64,000 nt of DNA. It comes from an uncultured Alphaproteobacteria bacterium. Its GTDB lineage: Bacteria > Pseudomonadota > Alphaproteobacteria > Rhizobiales > Rhizobiaceae. The DNA lies in assembly GCA_929200315.1 (NCBI GenBank), contig CAKMZB010000001.1, forward strand, positions 378,355-442,354, in the 5' to 3' direction. The position numbers were made by a program, and so were the translations under genes. The notes beneath the pieces are model-generated. The model was not told the DNA's origin. It was given only the letters and a program-made list of their open reading frames with translations, and searched no databases. How positions within the stretch are numbered: position 1 is the stretch's first letter; each line of letters opens with the position of its first letter. Below, piece after piece: positions 30,455 through 40,267 of this stretch.

Positions 30455-33109
30455 ATGACGAGCAAATCCTCCGGGAGCATGAAAGCAAGCCCGTCCACAC
30501 CGCTGGTGGACCGGGCCAACCGCAGCGCGAACGTTTCGCGCCTGCTGATGGTTGGCCTCGCAATGCTCACAATTGTCGGTGGCTTGCTCTTTCTGCCCGA
30601 AGACCTCCTCCAGCCCATGACGTTGGGGCTGCTGGCCTTTCTTGCCGTGCTTGGCGTCTTTTTCGTCCTTACGCTGGCGATTGGCGTTGTGAAGCTGACG
30701 GCCAAGACCAATTCGGAAACCTTTGCCCGTGCGTTTCTCGATGGGCTCGAGCACGGCACTATCGTGACGGATTGGGACGGAAGGGTGGTTTATGCCAACG
30801 GCGCTTATGGCGAACTCACAGGCGCTCGGGATCCGCGCAAGGTGGAGAGCGTGGAGCGAATTTTTGCACGATCTGATGAAGCTTCTGAGATCGTCTATCG
30901 CATGAACCAGACGGTTCGCGCCGGCCACGCAGTCTCCCAGGAATTTCGCTTGGTGCAGGACATTCGCGCCCTTAACGACGGCGCGCGCAACCGGTCGGAC
31001 TGGATGCAGCCCCACTGGTATCGCGTCTCGGCGCGGCAGATGAAACTATCAAATCGCCGCCGTGCGCTGATCGTGTGGGAAATTGCCGATGTTACTCATG
31101 AACGGCGGCGGCAAGAGAGCGTCTTTATGGATCTCCAGCACGCGATCGATTATCTTGACCACGCGCCTGCTGGTTTCTTCTCTTCCCAGAGCGACGGCAG
31201 CATAGTTTATCTCAACGCGACACTTGCCGATTGGCTGGGCATTGATCTGGCGCAGTTTGAGCCGGGCAGCATGAACGTTTCTGAAATCGTGCTGAACGAT
31301 GGAATGGCTCTTTTGAACGCGCCGCAGGGCGAGGCGGGGGAGACCCGCACTCATGTGGTTGATCTGGAGCTGGCTCGCTCCAACGGCCAAAGCTTGTCCG
31401 CCCGCCTCTACCACAAGGTGCCTGTGGCACGTGACGGTGCGCCCGGTGCGACACGAACGCTGGTTCTGGACCGGCAGGCCGGGACAGCTTCAGAGGCTGA
31501 AATGCTGGACGCGGAAGTTCGCTTCTCGCGTTTCTTCAACAACACACCCATTGCCATTGCCTCCTTCGATGGCGACGGCACGTTGCTGCGCTCCAACGCC
31601 CCTTTCCAGCGACTTTTCCAGTCCGTTCTCGCCAAATCTGATGACAACCCCAACATCGAAGAGCTTGCCGGACCGGATGATGCGATTGCCCTGCGCACTG
31701 CCATGGCCGCCGCCAATGGTGGTCAGGCGCAGATCGACTTTATCGACTGTGTGTTGCCGGGAACGATCAGCCAGATTGCGGATGAGGAATGCTCAGTGCG
31801 TTTCTTCGTCTCTGCGGTCTCCGATGGCGGACGCGGCAAGAAGGCGAAGGACGAGCCGCGCGAGCGGGCTATTCTTTGCGCTATCGAGCTAACGGAACAA
31901 AAGGCCCTCGAACGCCAGATGGCGCAAGGGCAGAAGATGCAGGCGATTGGCGAACTGGCGGGTGGTATCGCTCATGATTTCAACAATGTGCTGACGGCGA
32001 TTATCGGCTTCTCGGATTTGCTTCTGGCCAACCATCGCCCGTCTGACCCGTCCTTTCAGGACATTATGAACATCAAGCAGAACGCAAATCGTGCCGCGAC
32101 TTTGGTGCGGCAGCTCCTGGCCTTCTCACGTCGACAGACCCTGCGCCCGCAGACGCTGTCTGTACCCGACGTCCTCTCCGATCTGCAGATGCTCATCGCC
32201 CGCCTGGTTGGGGACAAGGTGGAGCTGCAATTGCATCACGGCCGCGATCTTTGGCCGCTGAAGGCGGATATTGGCCAGTTCGAGCAGGTCATCGTGAACC
32301 TGTGCGTCAATGCCCGTGACGCGATCCTCGACGCCCGCGCCGATGGCGGGACGATCACAATCACCACCAGCAACATCATTGCAGACGACGTGGCGCGCGA
32401 CTTCTCCCGCAAGGACGTCGTCCCAGCAGATTACGTGATGGTAGAGGTCGCAGACGACGGCACCGGCATGCCCGCCGATGTGATGGCAAAAATCTTCGAC
32501 CCGTTCTTCTCCACAAAGGAGGTGGGTAAGGGCACCGGTCTTGGTCTCTCCACGGTTTATGGCATCGTCAAACAGTCGGGCGGCTTCATCGACGTGAAGA
32601 GTGAGCAAGGGGAGGGCACCACATTCCGCATTCTCATGCCACGCCATGAGCCCAGCGATGCTGAACTGCACGAAGCAGCAGCGGAGGCTGAAGACAAGCG
32701 TGAACAGAGGCGTGATCTTGCAGGTTCGGCTACCATCGTTTTCGCCGAAGACGAAGATGCAATCCGTGCCGTCGGCGTGCGCACCCTCGCCAGCCGTGGC
32801 TACACCGTTCATGAGGCTGAGAACGGGGAAGAGGCGCTGGAGTTGATGGAAGAGCTAGGTGATGAGGTGGATCTTGTTGTCTCTGATGTGGTGATGCCGG
32901 AAATGGATGGCCCGCAACTGCTGAATGGTGTGCGGGAAATGGGGTTAAAAACGCCCTTCATCTTTGCCTCCGGCTATGCGGCAGAAGCCTTTGAAAAAAA
33001 CCTGCCCGAGGCCGAGCGCACACAATTTGGCTTCATAGCCAAGCCCTATGCGCTGAAAGACCTCGCCACTGCGGTGAAGGAAGCGCTGGAAGACCAGGGC
33101 GAGGACTGA
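30455..33109 (+). CDS. cckA: Hybrid histidine kinase CckA
   Basis: An 884-residue cell-cycle hybrid histidine kinase that feeds phosphate to CtrA and CpdR through ChpT, and can reverse to a phosphatase. Two membrane segments span about residues 28-78. PAS domains follow (about 95-210, 220-330 and 345-460), then the HisKA domain with the phosphoacceptor His507 in [13 protein letters not shown], the HATPase domain ([23 protein letters not shown]), and a C-terminal receiver with Asp811 in [12 protein letters not shown]. The [12 protein letters not shown]-box is diagnostic. The ATG at 30455 lacks a strong ribosome-binding site. A strong hairpin follows the gene. It is divergent from the fliO-like gene. 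Confidence 0.95.
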   Translation: MTSKSSGSMKASPSTPLVDRANRSANVSRLLMVGLAMLTIVGGLLFLPEDLLQPMTLGLLAFLAVLGVFFVLTLAIGVVKLTAKTNSETFARAFLDGLEHGTIVTDWDGRVVYANGAYGELTGARDPRKVESVERIFARSDEASEIVYRMNQTVRAGHAVSQEFRLVQDIRALNDGARNRSDWMQPHWYRVSARQMKLSNRRRALIVWEIADVTHERRRQESVFMDLQHAIDYLDHAPAGFFSSQSDGSIVYLNATLADWLGIDLAQFEPGSMNVSEIVLNDGMALLNAPQGEAGETRTHVVDLELARSNGQSLSARLYHKVPVARDGAPGATRTLVLDRQAGTASEAEMLDAEVRFSRFFNNTPIAIASFDGDGTLLRSNAPFQRLFQSVLAKSDDNPNIEELAGPDDAIALRTAMAAANGGQAQIDFIDCVLPGTISQIADEECSVRFFVSAVSDGGRGKKAKDEPRERAILCAIELTEQKALERQMAQGQKMQAIGELAGGIAHDFNNVLTAIIGFSDLLLANHRPSDPSFQDIMNIKQNANRAATLVRQLLAFSRRQTLRPQTLSVPDVLSDLQMLIARLVGDKVELQLHHGRDLWPLKADIGQFEQVIVNLCVNARDAILDARADGGTITITTSNIIADDVARDFSRKDVVPADYVMVEVADDGTGMPADVMAKIFDPFFSTKEVGKGTGLGLSTVYGIVKQSGGFIDVKSEQGEGTTFRILMPRHEPSDAELHEAAAEAEDKREQRRDLAGSATIVFAEDEDAIRAVGVRTLASRGYTVHEAENGEEALELMEELGDEVDLVVSDVVMPEMDGPQLLNGVREMGLKTPFIFASGYAAEAFEKNLPEAERTQFGFIAKPYALKDLATAVKEALEDQGED

Positions 33110-33142
33110 ACCGCCTGCCTCGTGGCCTTTGACACGCCACCC

Positions 33143-33164
33143 GCGCGGGGCTTATTCCCCGCGC
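33143..33164 (+). terminator. Strong hairpin between cckA and prfB
   Basis: A perfect 8-bp GC-only stem (GCGCGGGG at 33143-33150, CCCCGCGC at 33157-33164) with loop CTTATT lies 34 bp after the cckA stop and 26 bp before the prfB start. AGATATTTT follows, so the T-run is offset. It probably stops or slows transcription leaving cckA. It also argues against starting prfB at the upstream in-frame codon at 33122. Confidence 0.55.
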
Positions 33165-33190
33165 AGATATTTTCCGGAAAGCCACCTTCC

Positions 33191-34315
33191 ATGCGCGCAG
33201 AAATGCTGTCCCTTGCCGATGAGATTACGCAGACGATCAGCCTGCTGCGCCGGCATCTGGACTGGGAAAAGGCTAATGCCCGCCTTGGCGAACTGAACGA
33301 CAAGGCCGAAGACCCAGACCTTTGGAACGATCCGCAGAAGGCGCAGGGCCTGATGCGCGAACGGCAGCAGCTTGAAAAGAACATCTCCGTCATCAACGGT
33401 CTTGAAGGCGATCTGCGTGACACAACCGACCTCATCGAACTTGCCGAGATGGAGGAGGACGAGGCCGTAACCAACGAAGCCGAAGAGGCCCTGCGCAAGC
33501 TGCACGGCGAACTGGGCAAGCGGCAGCTTGAAGCGCTGCTTTCGGGCGAAGCGGATGCGAACGACACTTATTTCGAAGTCCATTCCGGTGCTGGTGGCAC
33601 CGAGTCGAACGACTGGGCCTCAATGCTGCTGCGCATGTACATCCGGTGGGCCGAGAAGCGTGGTTTCAAGGTTGAGGTGCAAGCGACGTCTGCCGGAGAT
33701 GAAACAGGAATCAAATCTGCAACCGTTCTCGTGAAAGGTGAGAACGCTTTTGGCTGGATGAAAACCGAATCTGGTGTTCACCGTCTGGTGCGCATCTCGC
33801 CTTATGACAGCGCCGCCAAACGCCATACATCCTTCTCGTCGATCTGGGTCTATCCGGTGATCGACGACAATATCGAGATCGACATCCCCGACAGCGAAAT
33901 CCGTGTCGACACCTATCGCTCCTCCGGCGCGGGTGGGCAGCATGTGAACACGACGGACTCTGCCGTGCGCATTACTCATATTCCGTCCGGAATCGTTGTC
34001 ACGTCATCTGAAAAATCCCAGCACCAGAACCGGGCCAACGCCATGAAAGCTCTGCGCGCGCGGCTCTACGACATCGAGATGAAGAAGCGCGAAGAGGCGA
34101 CGCAAGCTGCGCATGATTCAAAGAGCGACATTGGCTGGGGCCACCAGATACGCTCTTATGTTTTGCAGCCTTATCAGCTCGTCAAAGACCTGCGCACGGG
34201 TGTTGAAAGCACCAATCCCCAAGGTGTGCTGGACGGTGATCTCGATGCCTTCATGGAAGCCGCCCTCGCTCACCAGGTGAGCGGCGAGGACAAGCAGGTT
34301 GAGGATGTCGAGTAG
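33191..34315 (+). CDS. prfB: Peptide chain release factor 2
   Basis: A 374-residue RF2 that reads UGA and UAA and triggers release at the ribosome. The GGQ motif is SGAGGQHVN near residue 250. The codon-recognition tripeptide position reads SPY in RISPYDSAAKRHTSF, where E. coli has SPF; SPY is usual in alphaproteobacteria to my knowledge. The frame is continuous, so the programmed +1 frameshift used by E. coli prfB is absent. The ATG at 33191 (MRAEMLSLADEI) matches relatives. It converges on bcp with 6 bp between stops. Confidence 0.96.
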   Translation: MRAEMLSLADEITQTISLLRRHLDWEKANARLGELNDKAEDPDLWNDPQKAQGLMRERQQLEKNISVINGLEGDLRDTTDLIELAEMEEDEAVTNEAEEALRKLHGELGKRQLEALLSGEADANDTYFEVHSGAGGTESNDWASMLLRMYIRWAEKRGFKVEVQATSAGDETGIKSATVLVKGENAFGWMKTESGVHRLVRISPYDSAAKRHTSFSSIWVYPVIDDNIEIDIPDSEIRVDTYRSSGAGGQHVNTTDSAVRITHIPSGIVVTSSEKSQHQNRANAMKALRARLYDIEMKKREEATQAAHDSKSDIGWGHQIRSYVLQPYQLVKDLRTGVESTNPQGVLDGDLDAFMEAALAHQVSGEDKQVEDVE

Positions 34316-34321
34316 GGCAGT

Positions 34322-34780
34322 TTAGCCGAAAGCGGCTTTCACTGTCTCCAGCACTTCATCGACATGGCCCGTCACGCGCACCTTGCGCCATTCTTTAGCG
34401 ACGACGCCGTCTGCGTCGATAAGGAAGGTAGAACGCTCAACGCCCATATAGGTCTTGCCGTACATCTTTTTTTCCACCCAGACGCCGAACGCGCCCGCCG
34501 CAGTCTGGCCTTCGTCTGAGGCGAGTTGGATGCTCAGATCATGCTTGGCGATAAATTTCTCGTGTTTGGCTAGCGTATCTGGCGAAATGCCGACAATTGC
34601 CACGCCAAGATCAGAAAATTGCTGCGTGGTATCGGTGAAGTCCTTCGCCTCAGTCGTGCAGCCCGGCGTGTCATCTTTGGGATAGAAATAGACCACCATT
34701 GGTGCGCGGGAAGGAATGCTGATATCGCCGCCGATGGCAGGAAGGGTCAGGCTCGGGGCGGGTTTTCCTTCAAGCGACAT
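34322..34780 (-). CDS. bcp: Thioredoxin-dependent peroxiredoxin (Bcp/PrxQ)
   Basis: A 152-residue AhpC/TSA-fold peroxidase of the Bcp group that reduces hydrogen peroxide and organic peroxides in the cytoplasm. The peroxidatic cysteine is in DDTPGCTTEAKDF at about residue 46. The resolving cysteine five residues later, typical of many Bcp proteins, is absent: Lys-Asp follows in its place, so it may act as a 1-Cys enzyme or use another resolving partner. The WRKVRVTGHVDEVL end is characteristic. It ends 6 bp from the prfB stop, and tyrS lies upstream on the same strand after a 23-bp gap. Confidence 0.93.
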   Translation of the reverse strand: MSLEGKPAPSLTLPAIGGDISIPSRAPMVVYFYPKDDTPGCTTEAKDFTDTTQQFSDLGVAIVGISPDTLAKHEKFIAKHDLSIQLASDEGQTAAGAFGVWVEKKMYGKTYMGVERSTFLIDADGVVAKEWRKVRVTGHVDEVLETVKAAFG

Positions 34781-34803
34781 GGTAACTTCCTTCAGCGAAT
34801 GGA

Positions 34804-36042
34804 TCAGGTGGGTTTGATGAGGACAGCCCGCTTTTTGCCAAAGGCAAGCTTGGCCGCGCCGTCAGATACAAGGTCGCTGGAAGCGATGTTCGCGCTGTCA
34901 TCGCTCACCGGTTGGTCGTTCAGCTTGATAGCTCCGCCCTTGATATGCCGCCGCGCTTCACCGTTGGATTTTGCGAAACCCGCCTGAACGATGAGCGAGA
35001 GAATGCCGACGCCGTTGGCGAGTCCTTCAACCTCAATGGTCGGCAAATCCGCCGAAGCACCACCGCGCTCGAAGGTTTCTTCCGCCGCCCGCTGCGCTTC
35101 CAAAGCCGCAGCCTCGCCGTGGACCATGGCGGTGACACGGGTGGCGAGAACTTTCTTGGCTTCGTTCACCTCCGCGCCTTCAAGACCCGCGAGACGGTTG
35201 ATCTCATCCAGCGGCAACGTGGTGAAGAGCTTGAGGAACTGCCCAACATCTGCATCCTCGGCATTGCGCCAGTATTGCCAGAAATCGAGCACACCCATCA
35301 TGTCCGAGTTCAGCCAAACGGCACCGTTGGCCGTTTTACCCATCTTCGCACCGGAGGCGGTGGTGAGAAGCGGCGTGGTCAGCGCAAAGAGCTGTGGCGT
35401 GCCGGAACGTCGGCCGAGGTCGACACCAGAGACGATGTTGCCCCACTGATCCGACCCGCCGAGCTGCAAACGGCAATCGTAGCGCCGGTTCAGCTCCACG
35501 AAATCGTAGGCCTGCAGGCACATATAGTTGAATTCGAGGAAGGACAGATGTTGCTCGCGCTCTAAGCGCAGCTTCACCGAATCCCGCGCCAACATTGCGT
35601 TGACGGAAAGATGGCGACCGTAGTTGCGTAGGAACTCCACGTAATTGAGGTCGAGCAGCCATTCGGCATTGTCCGCCATGATGGCGCGGCCGCAGTCAAA
35701 ATCGAGAAATGGTTCAAAGGCAGCCCGAATGCCGAGTTTGTTGGATTCAATGATCTCCCGCGTCATCATCTGGCGCGACTCATCTTTGCCGGACGGATCG
35801 CCCACCATGGAGGTGCCGCCGCCCATCAACGCAATGGGCGTGTGGCCGGTTTCCTGCATCCAGTAGAGCAGCATGATCTGCACCATCGACCCGGCATGGA
35901 GGCTGGTCGCCGTGGCATCAAAACCGATGTAACCAACGATCTTTTCCTTCGTCATAAGGTCATCAAGACCTGTTTCGTCGGAGATCTGGTGAATGAAGCC
36001 GCGTTCTGAGAGCACGGAAAGGAAGTCGCTTTTGAAGGCCAT
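34804..36042 (-). CDS. tyrS: Tyrosyl-tRNA synthetase
   Basis: A 412-residue class I synthetase for tyrosine. The HIGH equivalent is LHAGSMVQI near residue 48, the tyrosine-binding loop is [28 protein letters not shown], and the KMSKS loop is [11 protein letters not shown]. An S4-like RNA-binding domain occupies the last 70 residues ([21 protein letters not shown]). The ATG at 36042 (MAFKSDFL) is the family-typical start. It is divergent from anmK with 73 bp between, a conserved pairing in Rhizobiales. Confidence 0.96.
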   Translation of the reverse strand: MAFKSDFLSVLSERGFIHQISDETGLDDLMTKEKIVGYIGFDATATSLHAGSMVQIMLLYWMQETGHTPIALMGGGTSMVGDPSGKDESRQMMTREIIESNKLGIRAAFEPFLDFDCGRAIMADNAEWLLDLNYVEFLRNYGRHLSVNAMLARDSVKLRLEREQHLSFLEFNYMCLQAYDFVELNRRYDCRLQLGGSDQWGNIVSGVDLGRRSGTPQLFALTTPLLTTASGAKMGKTANGAVWLNSDMMGVLDFWQYWRNAEDADVGQFLKLFTTLPLDEINRLAGLEGAEVNEAKKVLATRVTAMVHGEAAALEAQRAAEETFERGGASADLPTIEVEGLANGVGILSLIVQAGFAKSNGEARRHIKGGAIKLNDQPVSDDSANIASSDLVSDGAAKLAFGKKRAVLIKPT

Positions 36043-36115
36043 GATCTGATGGTCTGGTGAAGTTGCCGCGCTCGCCTTACACCATGCCACGCCCTTGCAC
36101 ACCTCCGGATACACC

Positions 36116-37216
36116 ATGCGCGCAATTGGATTGATGAGCGGAACGTCCATGGATGGCATCGACCTGGCGATGCTGGAGACGGACGGTGAAGCGGTTACGA
36201 AATTCGGTGCGACTTTATCTGTCGATTACAGCCCGGCGGAACGAGGATTGCTGGTGAAGGCTTTAGAAGACGCCAAGGGCATGACGGACCGCCATGCGCG
36301 ACCTGGATGCCTTGCCGAAGCTGAAGCGATGATCACTGCACGCCACGCTGATGCGGTTGGCAGGTTTCTGGCGCAGGAGAATCTCGCCAGGTCCGACATT
36401 GATCTGCTTGGCTTTCACGGTCAGACCGTTCTCCACAGGCCGGACAATGGGTTGACGGTGCAAATCGGTGACGGTGAGGCATTGGCTCAGGCGACCGGGA
36501 TTGCGACGATCTTCGACATGCGCGCGGCAGATATGGAGGTTGGCGGACAAGGAGCGCCGCTGGTGTCGGCTTTCCACGCGGCGCTCGCTAAACAAATATC
36601 CGCGCGGCCGCTGGTTTTTGTTAACATCGGCGGCATTTCCAACATCACCGTGATCGGTAGGGATGAAGCCGTCAGTGCCTTCGATGTTGGCCCGGGCAAT
36701 GCGTTGATTGACCAATGGGTGCAGGCAGGTGCGGGTGTACCCTTCGACCAGGGTGGGAGCATTGCCTCGGAGGGCGGCGTCTCGGCTGAAATTGTTAAAC
36801 GCTACATGACGGTACCGTTTTTTGATGTGAAGCCGCCAAAATCTCTCGACCGCTTTGACTTCAAGGCTCTAGAGCCGGATGCGCTGAACCTTCACGATGG
36901 CGCGCGCACGCTTGCCCATGTCACGGCAAAGTCGATCTATAGCGCCTTGGATCACCTCGATCAGCCGCCAAAGCTCTGGCTGCTCTCCGGCGGTGGGCGG
37001 CTGAATGCGGCCATTGTTGCGGACCTTCGCAGTTTCGCCACTGAAGACGATGCCGACGTTTTGCTTTGCGAGGATTACGGTTTCGACGGTGATATGATGG
37101 AGGCGCAGGCTTTTGCCTTTCTGGCCGTGCGCAGTGCGCGGGGATTGCCGCTCACCTTCCCATCCACAACAGGATGCAAGTCACCCAGTTGCGGCGGTGT
37201 GCTGGCTCGCCCATAA
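36116..37216 (+). CDS. anmK: Anhydro-N-acetylmuramic acid kinase
   Basis: A 366-residue AnmK, which opens the 1,6-anhydro ring of anhydroMurNAc and phosphorylates it in peptidoglycan recycling. The phosphate-binding [14 protein letters not shown] is at the very N-terminus, GFHGQTVLH near residue 105 and [13 protein letters not shown] near residue 175. The C-terminal [10 protein letters not shown] completes the ASKHA fold. The ATG at 36116 places the GTSMDG loop at residue 9-14; a TTG seven codons upstream is also in frame. The last residues FPSTTGC are typical of the family. Confidence 0.95.
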   Translation: MRAIGLMSGTSMDGIDLAMLETDGEAVTKFGATLSVDYSPAERGLLVKALEDAKGMTDRHARPGCLAEAEAMITARHADAVGRFLAQENLARSDIDLLGFHGQTVLHRPDNGLTVQIGDGEALAQATGIATIFDMRAADMEVGGQGAPLVSAFHAALAKQISARPLVFVNIGGISNITVIGRDEAVSAFDVGPGNALIDQWVQAGAGVPFDQGGSIASEGGVSAEIVKRYMTVPFFDVKPPKSLDRFDFKALEPDALNLHDGARTLAHVTAKSIYSALDHLDQPPKLWLLSGGGRLNAAIVADLRSFATEDDADVLLCEDYGFDGDMMEAQAFAFLAVRSARGLPLTFPSTTGCKSPSCGGVLARP

Positions 37217-37270
37217 GCAGGACGTGGGCCGAAATCTGCCTCGCGAGGTGTCCTTGGGAGAGGATTTGAT

Positions 37271-38122
37271 ATGCTGGTTACTGTTGTTTTGCCGCTGGCG
37301 CTTGCCTTCATCATGTTGTCGCTTGGTTTCGGGCTGACGCTGGACGATTTTCGCCGTGTGTTGGTCTATCCCAAGGCTTTCGCCATAGGCTTCCTCGCGC
37401 AGGTCGCGATGGTTCCGATCATCGCGTATCTTTTGTTGCAGGTCATCCAACTGCCGCCGGAACTGGCCGTCGGCGTCATGATCCTCGCGCTTTGTCCGGG
37501 CGGAGTAACGAGCAATCTCATTTCCAAACTGGCGCGTGGCGACGTAGCGCTTTCCGTCTCACTAACGGGTGTGGTCAGCCTCCTGTCCATGGTGACTGTG
37601 CCTTTTCTCGTGGCCTTCAGCGTTACCAGTTTCATGGGAGCTGAGGCGCCACCGGTAAATGTGACGAGCCTTGCCATTTCGATGGCACTCATAACCACAA
37701 TCCCCGTTTTGCTTGGCGTTATAATGCGGCATTTCTCGCCCGGTTTGATCATGCGTATTGAACCGATCGTGGCGAAAATTGCAGTCGTCCTTTTCATCAT
37801 CATTGTTCTGGCCGCATTGGCCACGAACTGGTCTCTGTTCATCGAAAATCTGGTGACGCTTAGCCCGATTCTCATCTTGCTCAACATCCTGCTCATTGTG
37901 CTCGGCATGTTGATCGCCAGACTGGCGGGGCTCAATGCGCAAGCAGTGCGGACGGTCGCAATTGAGGCAGGTGTGCAGAACTCCACGGTAGGCATTGCCC
38001 TTGGCACCATTATTGCCGGAGCTGGTGTCACCGGCTTTACCGCCTTCACGCTGCCAGCGGCCGTTTACGGCATCACCATGTATGCGGTGACCTTGCCGTT
38101 TGTTCTGTGGTTCCGTCGGTAG
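37271..38122 (+). CDS. Bile acid:sodium symporter family (BASS) transporter
   Basis: A 283-residue polytopic inner-membrane protein with about nine hydrophobic segments and little else. The SBF/BASS signature appears as LSLGFGLTLDDFRRVL near the N-terminus, ILALCPGGVTSNLIS near residue 78 (the first cross-over motif) and AIEAGVQNSTVGIALGTII near residue 235 (the second). These hold the two sodium sites in structurally known members. Bacterial members carry organic anions of mostly unknown identity. It follows anmK by 54 bp and ends just before a good bidirectional terminator. Confidence 0.88.
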   Translation: MLVTVVLPLALAFIMLSLGFGLTLDDFRRVLVYPKAFAIGFLAQVAMVPIIAYLLLQVIQLPPELAVGVMILALCPGGVTSNLISKLARGDVALSVSLTGVVSLLSMVTVPFLVAFSVTSFMGAEAPPVNVTSLAISMALITTIPVLLGVIMRHFSPGLIMRIEPIVAKIAVVLFIIIVLAALATNWSLFIENLVTLSPILILLNILLIVLGMLIARLAGLNAQAVRTVAIEAGVQNSTVGIALGTIIAGAGVTGFTAFTLPAAVYGITMYAVTLPFVLWFRR

Positions 38123-38130
38123 AAACGAAG

Positions 38131-38155
38131 AAGGGCCCGCCATTGGCGAGCCCTT
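38131..38155. terminator. Bidirectional terminator between BASS transporter and COG2945 hydrolase
   Basis: AAGGGC-cc-GCC-ATT-GGC-ga-GCCCTT forms a 6-bp plus 3-bp stem with one 2x2 internal mismatch and a 3-nt loop. It is 8 bp after the BASS stop and 28 bp from the stop of the convergent hydrolase. Short T-runs occur in both directions (CTTTG, and CCTTCTTCGTTT on the other strand), so it can serve both genes. Confidence 0.6.
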
Positions 38156-38182
38156 TGTCAGATTTGCGGGAAGTCCTGTCGT

Positions 38183-38866
38183 CTAGCGCAGCAGCATCGT
38201 CTCTTCGATACCGCCTTCGATCAGGCCAAGGCGCTTGTCGAGGTAGATCTGGCACTCGTCCAGCAGCTCATCCTGGTGTTCGGAGAAGAAGTGGTTGGCG
38301 CCGGGCATGGTAATCTGTGTCGTTGTGATGCCTTTCTGACTGCGCAGCTTATCGACCAGGGTCTGCACATCCTTCGGCTGACTTACCCGATCATTCTCGC
38401 CGTGGATGATAAGGCCGGAGGAAGGGCAGGGGGCGAGGAACGCGAAGTCATAGACATTCGGTTGCGGAGCGATGGACAAATAGCCCTCGATCTCCGGCCG
38501 GCGCATCAGCAATTGCATCCCGATCCAGGAGCCGAAGGAGAAACCGGCCACCCAGCAGCCTGTGGAATCTGGGTGTAACGATTGAATCCAGTCGAGAGCG
38601 GCGGCGGCATCGGACAACTCACCCGCGCCGTGGTCGAACTCACCCTGGCTGCGACCAACCCCACGAAAGTTGAAGCGCAGCGTCGTAAAGCCACGCTCGC
38701 GGAACATATAAAACAGGCGATAGACGATTGGGTGGTCCATCGTGCCGCCAAATTGTGGGTGAGGGTGCGGGTGCAGGATGATCGCAATGGGTGCGTTCTT
38801 GTCTTCGGCAGGCTGGTAACGGCCTTCAAGTCGTCCTTCGGGGCCGGTAAAAATAACTTCGGGCAT
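38183..38866 (-). CDS. Alpha/beta hydrolase, COG2945 type
   Basis: A 227-residue cytoplasmic alpha/beta hydrolase of the COG2945 group. Seen are LHPHPQFGGTMDHPIV, FNFRGVGRSQGEFD, the nucleophile elbow AGFSFGSWIG near residue 117, the acid in HGENDRVSQP, and the histidine in PGANHFFSEHQDEL. These make a complete Ser-Asp-His set. The reaction is not known for this group. The ATG at 38866 with GGAG upstream is chosen over a longer frame that lacks conservation. It is divergent from the suf operon across a 209-bp gap that holds the Irr-type boxes. Confidence 0.85.
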   Translation of the reverse strand: MPEVIFTGPEGRLEGRYQPAEDKNAPIAIILHPHPHPQFGGTMDHPIVYRLFYMFRERGFTTLRFNFRGVGRSQGEFDHGAGELSDAAAALDWIQSLHPDSTGCWVAGFSFGSWIGMQLLMRRPEIEGYLSIAPQPNVYDFAFLAPCPSSGLIIHGENDRVSQPKDVQTLVDKLRSQKGITTTQITMPGANHFFSEHQDELLDECQIYLDKRLGLIEGGIEETMLLR

Positions 38867-38904
38867 CGGGTACTCCGGAAACGGCCAACGACACCCTGCT
38901 GCGC

Positions 38905-38972
38905 TTGACGTGCAGATGGGGGGTTCGTAACCTAGTTTAGAACTGTTCAAAGCCCTTTAGAACGATTCTAAA
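38905..38972 (+). promoter_or_regulatory. suf operon promoter with tandem Irr-type iron control elements
   Basis: TTTAGAA-CGA-TTCTAAA at 38956-38972 is a perfect 7-bp palindrome with a 3-bp centre, matching the ICE consensus bound by the iron regulator Irr in Rhizobiales as I remember it. A weaker copy, TTTAGAA-CTG-TTCAAAG, lies at 38936-38952, exactly 20 bp upstream. A plausible promoter, TTGACG at 38905-38910 and TAACCT at 38928-38933 with a 17-bp spacer, would start transcription near 38940. Both boxes would then lie over or just after the start, which suits a repressor. The palindromes are seen directly; Irr binding and the promoter are inferred. Confidence 0.75.
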
Positions 38973-39075
38973 TGAGAGTCGCGATAGGGGCAGGCAGTTG
39001 GTGAGAGCTACATAGTCGGCCCGCACCTTCATTTTCAAGGAAAAGGCGCATCGCGCCGGGATTTGCTTCGACGAT

Positions 39076-40248
39076 ATGGCCACACCTCGTGCATATCTGG
39101 ATCATAACGCCACGGCACCGTTGCGGACGAGTGTCCGTGCGGCGATGGAACATGCGTTTGCCGCACCGGTAAATGCCTCTTCCATCCACGGCGAAGGCCG
39201 TGCTGCGCGCGGCATGGTGGAAGAGGCCCGCAGGCAGGTTGCTACCCTGGTGGTTGCCGACCCGACCAATGTCATCTTCACCAGCGGCGCGACGGAGGCT
39301 GCAGCACAAGCGCTCACCGCTGATATTCGCCTTAACGGCGAGAGGCGCAGTCCTTCAGCGTTTTTGGTGGGCGCAACGGAACATCCCTGTGTGCTGAGTG
39401 GTGGGCAACTTGCAGAGATTCGCCAAACCATTCCTGTCAACGGTAACGGGCTCATCGATATAGATGCCCTCAAAGACATGATAGCCGGTGAGGCAGTGCC
39501 CTATGTTGCAGTGCAGCTCGTCAACAGCGAGACGGGCGTCATTCAGCCAGTAGCAGAGATTGCCTCCCTGGTCCGGGCAAAGGGCGGCTATGTTCTATGT
39601 GATGCGGTGCAAGCTGCCGGGCGTATTCCACTCAACATCAATGAACTCGGTGTCGACTTCCTCCTGCTTTCTGCCCACAAGATTGGTGGTGCTCAGGGGG
39701 CAGGGGCGCTGGTTCTTGGCAATTCTACCCTTGAACCTGCACCGCTGCTTACCGGAGGTGCACAGGAAAACCGTCGCCGTGCGGGAACGGAAAATGTCGC
39801 AGCAATCGCTGGCTTCGGTGTTGCCGCGCAGGAAGCGACCGCGGAAGCCGATACGATGACCTACCCAGCCATCGCGAAACTCGTCGTCGAGACCACCGAG
39901 CGTCATGGTCTAGCTGATCGCTTGCACATATTCGGTAAGGATGAGCCGCGGATCTCCAACACAACCTGTTTTGCACTCGAAGGGCTGGAAGCCCAGACCG
40001 CGCTGATTGACTTTGATCTGCGCGGCGTTGCCATCTCGTCGGGCTCTGCGTGCTCCTCCGGCAAAGTTGGAGCGAGCCATGTTCTTGCGGCCATGGATGT
40101 GCCTGCCGAAATCGCTAAATGCGCCTTGCGCATCAGCACTGGCCCCACCACCTGCCAGGCGGATGTTCAACTCTTTGCCGATGTACTTGATTCCATTGCA
40201 GCTAAAACCGCTGCACGCCCGTTCAACCCGAAGACTAACGCTGCCTGA
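39076..40248 (+). CDS. Cysteine desulfurase, NifS/IscS-like (first suf gene)
   Basis: A 390-residue PLP-dependent aminotransferase-fold enzyme that takes sulfur from cysteine for Fe-S assembly. The N-terminus YLDHNATAPLR, the PLP lysine in LSAHKIGGAQGAG near residue 200, and the active cysteine in ISSGSACSSGKVGAS near residue 325 mark it as the class I (NifS/IscS) type, different from the class II SufS encoded later in the same operon. It opens the suf operon, 19 bp before sufB, behind the Irr-type boxes. No Rrf2-type regulator gene precedes it. The start ATG has only a weak ribosome-binding site. Confidence 0.88.
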   Translation: MATPRAYLDHNATAPLRTSVRAAMEHAFAAPVNASSIHGEGRAARGMVEEARRQVATLVVADPTNVIFTSGATEAAAQALTADIRLNGERRSPSAFLVGATEHPCVLSGGQLAEIRQTIPVNGNGLIDIDALKDMIAGEAVPYVAVQLVNSETGVIQPVAEIASLVRAKGGYVLCDAVQAAGRIPLNINELGVDFLLLSAHKIGGAQGAGALVLGNSTLEPAPLLTGGAQENRRRAGTENVAAIAGFGVAAQEATAEADTMTYPAIAKLVVETTERHGLADRLHIFGKDEPRISNTTCFALEGLEAQTALIDFDLRGVAISSGSACSSGKVGASHVLAAMDVPAEIAKCALRISTGPTTCQADVQLFADVLDSIAAKTAARPFNPKTNAA

Positions 40249-40267
40249 GGGCCGCTGAGGAGATTTC

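Noticed and set aside
32126-32812. A 228-codon open frame antisense to the cckA kinase domain
   Set aside because: The plus strand encodes conserved HATPase and receiver motifs; the antisense product resembles nothing.
33180-33300. Programmed +1 frameshift in prfB as in E. coli
   Set aside because: The frame is continuous from the start to the GGQ domain and there is no in-frame UGA near codon 25.
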